Positions 35,563 to 45,300 of a stretch of DNA of 64,000 nt are shown in pieces. Source of the stretch: Chryseobacterium joostei (GTDB lineage: Bacteria; Bacteroidota; Bacteroidia; Flavobacteriales; Weeksellaceae); the NCBI RefSeq assembly GCF_003815775.1, contig NZ_CP033926.1:1612001-1676000 (forward strand), read 5' to 3'. Positions within the stretch are counted from its first letter, which is position 1. Every line of letters begins with the position of its first letter. The notes beneath the pieces were generated by a model that had not been told where the DNA came from, made no database searches, and saw only the letters and a list, made by a program, of their open reading frames with translations. Both the position numbers and the translations under genes were made by a program.

Positions 35563-35998
35563 CAAGAGTATGTATGAATTTATAAATCCATATAAAACAA
35601 AACAGTTAAAATAATGGAAAACAGCACATTACAAAACAAAAATAAAATTTAATTAAAAGAGATTAATCATGAAAAATTAAATATAAATCCCATATTTATC
35701 AAAATACCGTGAGTAAAATAAGATAAGAATTGTACTAAAGACACGAAAATAGATTTTAGGTTTATGTTTAATTCCATAATACAATGAAAAACATAGGGAT
35801 ATTAAAAATAAAAAACTCATTATATCCTGAAAAGAAATAAGAAAATTTAAAATTGTGATAATAATTTTTGTGCAACGATATGCTTTTCTCTCAGGTTAAA
35901 ATGTAAAACTGCTTTCAGTATCTGGAGATAAATTCAGAATTATTTACTTTATATAATAAAAAGAACTTATTTTGCGTAAAAAACCAAGCACGGGTACA
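35563..35998. other. AT-rich intergenic region between divergent genes
   Basis: About 435 bases upstream of the peptide operon and the membrane protein gene. I saw no ORF, RNA or clear promoter for the plus-strand gene. Confidence 0.4.
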
Positions 35999-37324
35999 AT
36001 GCCTAAATATTTTAAGGAAATTATAATAACTTTAGTGGTAGTACTTTCGCGATTGCCTTTTATTTTCAATAGCCTAGGTTCTGACTTAGATGCCTGGAGA
36101 GAAGTCTATACCGGAAAAATATGGAGCGAAGAACATATTTACAATGTTTCACGATTTCCCGGATATCCGTTTTCAGAGTTTATCTTTTCATTAATATATA
36201 ACTGTCCTTATTGGTGCATCAATTTACTTTCTGTCTTCTTTACCGTTGGCTGCTGCCTCTGTTTTTTCAGAATCCTGGAATTCTTTAAAATAAAGCTTTC
36301 CTTTCTCATATCTCTTGTACTCTCCTTTACACCAATTATCTATATTAATAGCACGGTGGCAATGGAATACAATTGGTCATTGTTTTTTTTACTCGCCTCT
36401 GTTTACTCTATTCTGAACAAAAAACTCTGGGTGGCCTCAATATTTTTCGGTTTGATTGTAAGTACTAGATTTAACAACATCATTTTTCTACCTGCTTTTT
36501 TCTTTCTCACGTACTATTTTACAGGAAAAGACATTAAGAAAGTCATTCGGTTTTCAATGCTTACTCTACTTTTCACATTCATTTTCTTTTTACCTGTTAT
36601 TCTGAAATATGGAATTCATTTTTTGCAAAGTTCCGGAGCTTCGGAAGTTTCCTACCCTACTTTACTAAGTTTAGGAACACTGCATGTATATGGAGCTTTG
36701 GGAATATCGGCAATCTTCTTGGCCTTGATCATACAGCTTTTAAAGGGTGGCTTTCAAAAGACAGACCTGCACAAGGATCACTTTATGCTATTCTGTATCA
36801 TAATAATACTATCCAATCTGATTTTCTTTATAAAATACCCATTAGAAGCAGGATATTTAACCCCCTCAATACCTTTTGTACTTATTCTTTTACAAAAAAT
36901 ACTCGATCAGAAGCTCATAAAGATTGTATTATACGGATTACTTATCTCTCCCTTTTTAATTCATATCAATACAAAAAAAGTTGATATTAAAGGAATTATA
37001 TTCGTAAATGAGGGTTATGAAGATCAGGAATTAGAATATTGCAAGAACTTGATCAAAAAAATAGAAATACTTTCCCAAGATACACCAAGGATCTTTCATG
37101 TAGGAAATCTTTCTGAGCAGATTTTACTGATGAGTAATTTTGAAAAGAACTGCACAATAAAGATCGTTAAAAAACTTGCTCAAGAAGACAAAAATGCCAT
37201 TATCAATAAAAAACACACTCTTTATTATATCAATACCGTAGATGGTAAAATAGAAAATGACAAAACCCATATGCTAGACCAACACGGTATATTGTTCTAC
37301 AAGGATTTTGAATTAGTGAAATAA
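35999..37324 (+). CDS. Polytopic membrane protein, GT-C-like (glycosyltransferase family 39-like)
   Basis: 442 residues from the ATG at 35999; the longer frame uses TTG and adds nine polar residues. There are about 11 hydrophobic helices (IIITLVVVLSRLPFIF, LLSVFFTVGCCLCFF, FLISLVLSFTPIIYI, LWVASIFFGLIVSTRF, FSMLTLLFTFIFFLPVIL, and more), followed by a short soluble C-terminus of ~120 residues. The early acidic loop (GSDLDAWREVYTGK) is like the Asp-bearing first loop of GT-C mannosyl- and arabinosyltransferases, where the Asp serves catalysis. That suggests a lipid-linked sugar transferase; substrate unknown. Monocistronic; the glutaminase gene begins ~95 bases downstream with its own promoter box. 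Confidence 0.6.
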   Translation: MPKYFKEIIITLVVVLSRLPFIFNSLGSDLDAWREVYTGKIWSEEHIYNVSRFPGYPFSEFIFSLIYNCPYWCINLLSVFFTVGCCLCFFRILEFFKIKLSFLISLVLSFTPIIYINSTVAMEYNWSLFFLLASVYSILNKKLWVASIFFGLIVSTRFNNIIFLPAFFFLTYYFTGKDIKKVIRFSMLTLLFTFIFFLPVILKYGIHFLQSSGASEVSYPTLLSLGTLHVYGALGISAIFLALIIQLLKGGFQKTDLHKDHFMLFCIIIILSNLIFFIKYPLEAGYLTPSIPFVLILLQKILDQKLIKIVLYGLLISPFLIHINTKKVDIKGIIFVNEGYEDQELEYCKNLIKKIEILSQDTPRIFHVGNLSEQILLMSNFEKNCTIKIVKKLAQEDKNAIINKKHTLYYINTVDGKIENDKTHMLDQHGILFYKDFELVK

Positions 37325-37366
37325 ACTTCAAGGTAAGAAGAATGACCAACAAAAAATGAAATATCT

Positions 37367-37374
37367 TATCTTTG
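37367..37374 (+). promoter_or_regulatory. -7 box of the glutaminase gene
   Basis: TATCTTTG matches TAnnTTTG. The transcript would start near 37381, downstream of the ATG at 37356, so translation should start at the ATG at 37419. That start also gives a proper signal peptide. Confidence 0.55.
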
Positions 37375-37418
37375 TTTTTCGAGGCTTATCATTAAACTTT
37401 TATTCGAAAATATTCTAC

Positions 37419-38432
37419 ATGAAAAAAAATAGCTTTTTATTTTCTGCAAAAGGAATCCTTATTGCAGGGGTTTTATCTCTAAACACAGTAATGTATGCAC
37501 AGAAAACGGCAGATATTTCAACAATTTCAGAAAAAACCTTAAGCAGTATTCTGGAAAAAAACAGAACATATTATGCACAAGGTAAAGTTGCCGACTATAT
37601 TCCTGAGTTGGGAAAGATGGATGCTAAAGCCATTGCTTTTTCCGTAGTAGATAAAAACGGTAAGGTCTTTAATTCTGGTGATGTTCAAAAGAAATTCACC
37701 ATGCAGAGTATCTCCAAGATCATTGCATTAATGGTTGCCGTAAATGAAAAAGGTGAAGCCAATGTTTTCGACAAAATGGGCTATTTTGGATCTGACAGAC
37801 CTTTTAATCACTTTTCAAACCTTGAAACAACGGGAAAGCCACTTAACCCGATGATGAACGCGGGAGCTATCCTTACGACTTCCCTGATATCCGGAGACGG
37901 AGAAAAACCTTTCCTTAAAATTCTGGATATGGTTCGATATATTACCAAGAACTCGACCATTGATTACAGTAAATCCGTTTATGAGTCCGAAAAATCAACA
38001 GGACATCGTAACCGCGGAATGTTCTATCTGATGAAAAATAATGGACTCATCTCTGGAAATGAAGACCAGCTGGATAATTATTTTAAGCAATGTTCCATTG
38101 AACTAACAGCAGAGGATCTGGCTAAAATTGGCTATTTCTTTGCCAATCAATGTGTACGTTATGATGGAAACTCCACCTATAAAAATGCAGAAATTGCCAA
38201 ACTGATAGAATCACAAATGCTGACTGCAGGGATGTATGAATTCAGTGGAGAATATTCAAGAACAGTAGGTCTACCAAGCAAATCTGGAGTTGGCGGAGGA
38301 ATTACAGTAAGTGTTCCCGGGAAAATGGGTATTGGGGTATTCAGCCCGGCCTTAGATCAACATGGAAATTCACTAGCGGGATATCACATGATTTTAGATC
38401 TTGTGAAACAGTATAATCTGAGTATTTTTTAA
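37419..38432 (+). CDS. glsA: Glutaminase (serine-dependent beta-lactamase fold), exported
   Basis: Hydrolyses L-glutamine to L-glutamate and ammonia. 337 residues from the ATG at 37419. The N-terminal signal-like segment (KKNSFLFSAKGILIAGVLSLNTVMYAQ) indicates a periplasmic enzyme, unlike most bacterial glutaminases, which are cytosolic. The catalytic S-x-x-K is S97-I-S-K100 (TMQSISKIIALMVA). Other family signatures are NPMMNAGAI (residues ~145-153), SEKSTGHRNRGMFYLMKNNG and SKSGVGGGI near the C-terminus. Length matches the family (~310 plus signal). Confidence 0.93.
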   Translation: MKKNSFLFSAKGILIAGVLSLNTVMYAQKTADISTISEKTLSSILEKNRTYYAQGKVADYIPELGKMDAKAIAFSVVDKNGKVFNSGDVQKKFTMQSISKIIALMVAVNEKGEANVFDKMGYFGSDRPFNHFSNLETTGKPLNPMMNAGAILTTSLISGDGEKPFLKILDMVRYITKNSTIDYSKSVYESEKSTGHRNRGMFYLMKNNGLISGNEDQLDNYFKQCSIELTAEDLAKIGYFFANQCVRYDGNSTYKNAEIAKLIESQMLTAGMYEFSGEYSRTVGLPSKSGVGGGITVSVPGKMGIGVFSPALDQHGNSLAGYHMILDLVKQYNLSIF

Positions 38433-38846
38433 TTTTATCAGAGACTTTCTCTTCAATATAGATCAAAGTAAATTCAATACAGAAAGGTTAGCTCATTTGG
38501 ATAAACCAACTTATCTGTATCAACCCCATATTACGATTATTTTTTAACGTTTTTTATAAATTAAAGCAGCTTTTCGCTGCTTTTTTTATGTTTATATTTC
38601 ATATTTCCGTTATAAATTCGATACCCTTTCATAAAGTTACCCCCTTTTTAATTTACTTACACACCAAGATAAGTCTACAACAAGAAAGTGAAATAATTCC
38701 CACAATGGTTAATAATGCCATATAAATCAATTTAATACAAATTTGATAATCAATTTTTTGTTTTTAAGCCATTCATTTTTTATGGATTTTACAGGGTAAT
38801 TATTCATGTTATCTTTTCGTAATATAAAAAAAACAAATCTCTACTT
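38433..38846. other. Intergenic region with the glutaminase terminator
   Basis: Holds the terminator at 38563-38587. I saw no ORF, RNA or other element before the synthase promoter. Confidence 0.45.
38563..38587 (+). terminator. Intrinsic terminator of the glutaminase gene
   Basis: The arms AAAGCAGC and GCTGC continue into T7, with a TTTTC loop. It lies 130 bases after the glutaminase stop. Confidence 0.85.
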
Positions 38847-38879
38847 TTTGAAATATTTTATTTTTTATTCCTATATTTG
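38847..38879 (+). promoter_or_regulatory. Near-consensus promoter of the PKS/lipid operon
   Basis: TTTG (38847-38850) and TATATTTG (38872-38879) are separated by 21 bases, matching TTTG-N19-21-TAnnTTTG. A start near 38886 gives a leader of about 490 bases before the synthase ATG at 39379, unusually long for this phylum. Confidence 0.7.
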
Positions 38880-39153
38880 CTTAACATTTCTTTAACTATA
38901 ATTGGTTATAATTATAGTTACACAGATTGTGCCGGCATATTTACAACGAATAAGAAAATAAATTGCATACTTTAATAGCATTTGAATAATCAGTATTTTT
39001 TTGTTAAAAAATCATTATTAAATTTCATTTATGATTAAAGATATAGTATAATTTTATTATTTTTATTCATTCATAACAAATAATAACTATTTATAGATAT
39101 TGTATTAATGTTTTATTAAAAAATCGCATATTAATATTTTAACACTAAATGCA

Positions 39154-39303
39154 ATGAAAAACTTAACAAATATTAGGCTAATGCCCTGTGAAAAGCCGGA
39201 TTACCACTTTATCTTTAATAATTATAGAGGCAATTCATCTTTGTTGATAAATAATCAACAAAAAATCTTTATAATTGAAAATACAATAAAACCAATTTTA
39301 TGA
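39154..39303 (+). CDS. Small leader ORF, 49 codons, starting with a copy of the synthase N-terminus
   Basis: The ORF begins MKNLTNIRLMPCEKPDYHF and ends IFIIENTIKPIL before TGA. Its first ~16 residues copy the start of the synthase 225 bases downstream (MKNLTIIGLTPFERPD). About 44 of the first 54 bases are identical, and the likeness runs a few bases upstream of the ATG (TAACA...GC.ATG). The remainder, rich in Asn and Ile, does not resemble the synthase. It lies inside the long leader between the promoter and the synthase. It may be a relic of a 5' duplication, a false start, or a regulatory leader peptide. Confidence 0.5.
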   Translation: MKNLTNIRLMPCEKPDYHFIFNNYRGNSSLLINNQQKIFIIENTIKPIL

Positions 39304-39378
39304 TTTCATAAGAGAACATTCCTCTTTATTTCAAAGAGTTATGAATTTTTATGAAGTTTCTTACTAACATATCACGCC

Positions 39379-42300
39379 ATGAAAAACTTAACCATTATTG
39401 GACTAACGCCTTTTGAAAGGCCGGATGTCAACCTTATGCCTAAACTGCATCTGGCGGGTATCTTTCCCGTTCTAAGTTTGGGACACGAATTGGCGCCCGC
39501 CAAAGAAGCCTTAAGTAGACTTGAGCAATTAGATATACCGTCTTGTGGTATCTACATTTCTAACGAAAAACTTACGTCGCTTCAAATTCCTGAGAAAGTG
39601 ACCTTTGCAATCCTTCCCTCAGGAATGTCGATTAATCAGAATTCAAAACTGACCTTAATTTATCAGGTAAGTAGTCTGGAAGAAGCTAAGCAAGCTGAAC
39701 AATCCGGAGCAAATGGAATTATCATCAAAGGAAATGAAGCAGGAGGCCAAATTGGCTATGAATCTACATTTGTATTGTTTCAGCGTATTATCAAAGAAAT
39801 TCAAAGCATTCCTGTATGGGTACAAGGAGGGATAGGACTTCACACCGCTGCAGCTGTAAAGGCTTTGGGAGCAACAGGTATTGTACTGGACAGCCAGCTT
39901 GCTTTATTCCCTGAAAGTTCTGTTCCTCAGGACATCAAGGATCTATGTTCAAAGCTGAATGGGACAGAAACCAAAATCATTGCTAATCATCGTGTACTTG
40001 TGAGGCCTAACTCACCTGCACTGCCTGAAAATATCAATGCTGAAGAACTTAAGCAATATTTTACAGACCTTGATATTAGTAAGAGTTATATCCCTATGGG
40101 ACAAGATATTTCGTTGGCAGTAGATCTTTATGAAGAGTTCAAAACACTAAAAAAAATGATTTTTGGCCTTAAGGAAGCCATGTATGGTCACTTAAAGCAG
40201 GCAAAAGCTCTTCAGGTAATTGACCAGAATAATCCTCTGGCACAAGAACTTGGCCTTAGATATCCAATTGCACAAGGTCCAATGACGCGTGTAAGTGACG
40301 TTCCTTCATTCGCCAATGCAGTAGCAGAAGCCGGAGCTTTACCTTTTGTAGCATTATCACTGCTTAAAGGTAACGCGGCAAAATCCTTAGTGATGGAGAC
40401 TAAAGAGCTTGCAGGAAACAAAACATGGGGTGTAGGTATTTTAGGGTTTGCACCTCAGGAATTAAGAGAGGAACAGACATCATATATTCTTGAAGCACAG
40501 CCACCTGTGGTTTTGATAGCCGGAGGAAGACCGGCACAAGCTAAAGTATTTGAAAAAGCAGGAATAAAGACATTTCTGCACGTTCCATCTCCTGCCCTAC
40601 TTGATATTTTCCTTAAAGAAGGAGCTAAAAATTTTATTTTCGAAGGCCGTGAATGCGGTGGCCATGTGGGCCCACTATCAAGCATGGTTCTTTGGGAAAA
40701 ACAAATTGAACGTATATTAAAAGAAGACCATCCGGAAAATATTAGCGTATTTTTCGCTGGTGGAATACATAATGACTTTTCAACAGCCTTTGTTTCTATT
40801 ATGGCCGCTCCATTGGCTGCCAGAGGCGTAAAAGTTGGGGTATTAATGGGAACTGCTTATCTCTATACGCAGGAAGCTGTACAAACCGGAGCTATTCAGG
40901 AAGAATTCCAGTTACAGGCTATGCAGGCTAAAGAAACAGTTTTATTAGAAACAGCACCGGGTCATGAAACCCGTTGTTTAAATACAGCTTTTGCGCACCA
41001 CTTCAATACTGAGAAAGCCAAGCTTTTAGCAGCCGGAGCAGATAAAAAAGAAGTATGGGAGCAATTGGAAAAACTGAATGTAGGACGTTTAAGAATTGCA
41101 GCTAAAGGTATAGAACGTCAAGGAGATCAATTGGTTAATATTCCAAAAGATGATCAGCTTGACCTTGGTATGTATATGATCGGGCAGATTGCAACGATGC
41201 ATAATAAAGTACTTTCTCTTGAAGAACTTCACCAGAATGTCAGCGTAAATAATTACGAGTACATCCAAAACGCAGCATTATCAGAAGAACCAGTATCAAG
41301 CGAAAAACCATTGGACATTGCTATTGTCGGTATGGAATGTATTTTCCCAGGAGCCAAAAACCTTGAAGAGTTCTGGAGAAATATTATTCTGGGAAAAGAC
41401 AGTGTTACAGAAGTTCCGGATGAAAGATGGAGCAAAGACCTTTATTACCACCCGGACTCAGACGGACCAGATGTTTCGCATTCCAAATGGGGCGGATTTA
41501 TTCCGAAAATTGATTTTGACCCATTAGCATTCGGAATTCCGCCACAATCTCTTGCAGCCATTGAACCAACACAACTGCTGACATTATTGGTTGCAAAACG
41601 TGCAATGGAAGATGCTGGATATGGTGAAAAGCATATCAACAGAGACAACATTTCTGTAATTATTGGTGCTGAAGGAGGCAATGATCTTGCTAACAGCTAT
41701 AGTTTCAGAGGATATTATAAGCAAGTTTTTGGCGAACTTCATGAAGAAGTAAAGGAGGCTTTCCCACATACCACAGAAGATTCCTTTCCAGGTATTTTGG
41801 CCAATGTAATCGCAGGTAGGATTACGAACCGTCTTGATCTTGGCGGAAGAAACTTTACTGTAGATGCTGCTTGTGCTTCTTCTTTGGCAGCGATTGACTT
41901 AGCTTGTCAGGAACTTGTACTGGGCAAATCAGATATGGTTCTTGCCGGAGGGGCAGATTTACATAATGGGATCAATGATTACCTTATGTTTTCAAGTACC
42001 CACGCCCTTTCCAGAAAAGGAAGATGTGCAACGTTTGATAGTGATGCAGATGGGATTGCTCTTGGAGAAGGTATTGCCATCCTTGTTTTAAAAAGATATG
42101 AAGACGCTATCAACGATGGAGACCGTATTTACTCGGTAATCAAAGGGGTAGGCGGATCCAGTGATGGCAAAGCTCTTGGATTAACCGCACCTAGAAAAAT
42201 TGGTCAGGTAAGAGCCTTAGAACGTGCTTATACTCAAGCCGGAATCAGTGCTGCATCTGTAGGATTGGTAGAAGCTCATGGTACAGGAACCGTAGTTGGA

Positions 42301-45300
42301 GACAAAACAGAATTAAGTGCTTTAACCAATCTATTCAGCCGTTCAGGTGCTTTACCTGGACAGACTCATTTAGGTTCTGTGAAGACACAGATTGGACATA
42401 CTAAATGTGCTGCAGGATTAGCAGGTTTAATCAAAGCTTCCCTGGCAGTTTACCATGGTATAAAACCACCAACCCTTCACCTTCAAAAACCTAATGCTTA
42501 CTATAACGCACAAACAAGCCCTTTCTCTTTCCATGCAGAAACCGGCTTATGGACTGAAAAGAACCGTTATGCAGGAATCAGTGCTTTTGGATTTGGAGGA
42601 ACAAACTTCCATACAGTCATTTCCAATCATCCAAAACAAGATGATTCTATTGCAATGCAGTCATGGCCTTCAGAACTATTTGTATTCCGTGGGGATACTT
42701 ATGAAGAAGCCAAAGGACAATCAAGCCAAATCAAAGCTTTATTAGAAATCAATGATGGTATTCCATTAAAAGATATTGCTTACAGTTTAAGTATAAGCTC
42801 AGAAAAACCAATTCAGTTCAGTATTGTTGCTGATACCGCTGAAGATCTGATGATGAAGCTTGAATTAGTATTGCTGGGAATAGAAACAAAAGATACTTTC
42901 ACCGTTAGTAAAAAAGAAGGAAAAGTAGCATTCACATTCCCGGGACAAGGGAGCCAAAGAATCAATATGGCCCGTGACTTATTCGTTGTTTTCCCTGCCA
43001 TGCGTAAGCTTATTGATGACTATCCGGAACTCGAAAAAGTAGTTTTTCCATCAAAAACATTTAATGAAGCTGATTTAAAACAACAAAAGGAAACCATTAA
43101 AGATACCCGTTTAGCACAACCCCTTCTAGGAATTGTTGATCTTGCATTAGCCAAATTCTTAGAAACACTAGGAATTATTCCGGACATGCTGGCGGGCCAT
43201 AGTTATGGTGAATTACCGGCTTTATGTTTTGCAGGTGTATTTGGAGAGGATCAATTGGTTGACCTAAGTATTCAGAGAGCACAGTCTATTTTAGATTCAG
43301 TAGAAGGCGGAGATCCAGGTTCAATGCTGGCAGCAAGTGCTACCCACGAACGCTTACAGCCGATCATTGCTAAGGTAGAAGGATGTTATCCGGTTAACTT
43401 CAATGCTCCAACTCAATGTGTTATTGCAGGAAGTACGGAGGCCATTAATAAACTCTTGGAAGTTCTTAAACAAGAGGGCATTTCTGCTAAGAAACTGGAA
43501 GTAGCGTGTGCATTCCACAGCCCGCTATTGGCAAAATCTAAAGGTTTATATGCTGATGTATTAAAAGATATTCCTTTCCAGGAGATGCAAATCCCTGTAT
43601 GGTCTAATACTACAGCAGAGGTATATCCGTCTAGCCCATCAGAAATCAAAGAAAGACTGACTGACCATTTGGTACAGCCTGTAAGATTTGTGGAGCAGAT
43701 GCAGGCGATGTATAACGACGGAGCAAGAATCTTCATTGAGGTAGGTCCTGGAAAAGTTCTTACCGGACTGGCAAAATCATGTATTGAAAAAGATCAGTTG
43801 ACCTTATATGTAGAAGACAACAGCCGTAATAAATTTACCCACTTGCTTTGCATGCTGGCTCAATATTTAGGAACAGGACGCACCTTCAACATTGAAAAGC
43901 TTTTCGATGGACGTAGTGTTCAGCTTATTGATATCAATCAGCCTGAACTTTACAAGAAAAGTCCTGCCATTTGGCGTGTTAACGGACAAGCTGCACATCC
44001 GACAACAGGTACACTGCCTGCTAATGGTGCACTACCCATTTTAACTCCTATTTCCATGAACAATTTTACTAATAATACCCAGCCCCCTGCACCGGACAGC
44101 TTATCGACAGCGGAACGTATGCTGCAGGAATATTTGAACAGCATGAAATTAATGATACAGGCACAACGTGATGTGATGCTTTCCTTTATGGGACAGAATC
44201 CTCAGGTAAACCCAATGCCTGTTTATAACACCCCAATGCCTGCTTCTACCCCTGAACGTACTATTCCCGTACAACCTGTTTATCAAGAAAGAACAGTGGC
44301 AGTTGCTGCTTCAGCGGTTGCTGTAAAACCTGCTCCTACAAGAGATATTAAATCATTATTATTACAAGTAGTAAGCGATAAAACAGGATATCCACAGGAA
44401 ATGCTGGGCATGGAAATGGATCTTGAAGCTGACCTTAGTATCGACTCTATCAAAAGAGTAGAAATTATAGGAACTCTTCGTAATGAATTGGGAACATTAT
44501 CAAACGGTAATGCCAACGAAGACACCGTTATGGAACAATTGGCAGGAATCAAAACCCTAAGTGGATTGGTTTCATGGCTTACTGAATTCTCAGGAGCAGA
44601 CACTACAACTACCCCTGAAAAAAACACCACAACAACCGAAACTAAAGCTTCAAAACCACAATCTTCATTAGCTTTATCACTAGAAGATCTTCAAAATGCT
44701 ATTCTGAATATCGTAAGTGAAAAAACAGGATATCCAAAAGAAATGTTAGGGTTAGACTTAGATTTGGAAGCAGACCTTAGCATCGATTCCATCAAGCGTA
44801 TGGAGATCATTGCAGATCTTAAAAACAAGATCGGTTTTGGGGAAAACCTTGAACAGGCTGATGATGTCATGGAAAAACTGGCAGCCATCAAAACACTTCG
44901 CGGGCTAGCAAGCTGGATTAGCGAAATGAGTGGTGAAAACAACGAAGATAAAGATGAAGTAAAGGAAATCAACACTCCCGAACCTACCAATAACGTATTA
45001 TCTCGTCTTCGTTTTGATATTACTCCTACAGACGCTTCCTTAGTACAAAATACTGAAGTCCTACAGGGAAAACATTTTGCGATCACTCAGGATGACAGCA
45101 AGCAAACCTCAGCAATCAAAAACGAACTGGAAAAACATGGGGCTATTGTAGAATTAGTAGATACAGAAAAAGATCTTTCAAATTTTGACGGACTGATTAT
45201 GTTAGACCTATTCTCATCAGCTGATAGACCAAGCATTATCGATCATGTTGATTTGATTAAAAAACTAGATTTTGATAAAGTAAAGTGGGTTTATCTGATT

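Noticed and set aside
44350..44900. Two similar ~110-residue segments as a recent DNA repeat
   Set aside because: They are the tandem ACP domains, a normal feature of PUFA-type synthases.
44691..45086. Minus-strand open frame of 131 codons within the synthase
   Set aside because: Antisense shadow of the ACP region; repeats in it (SMLRSAS) mirror the duplicated ACP motif.
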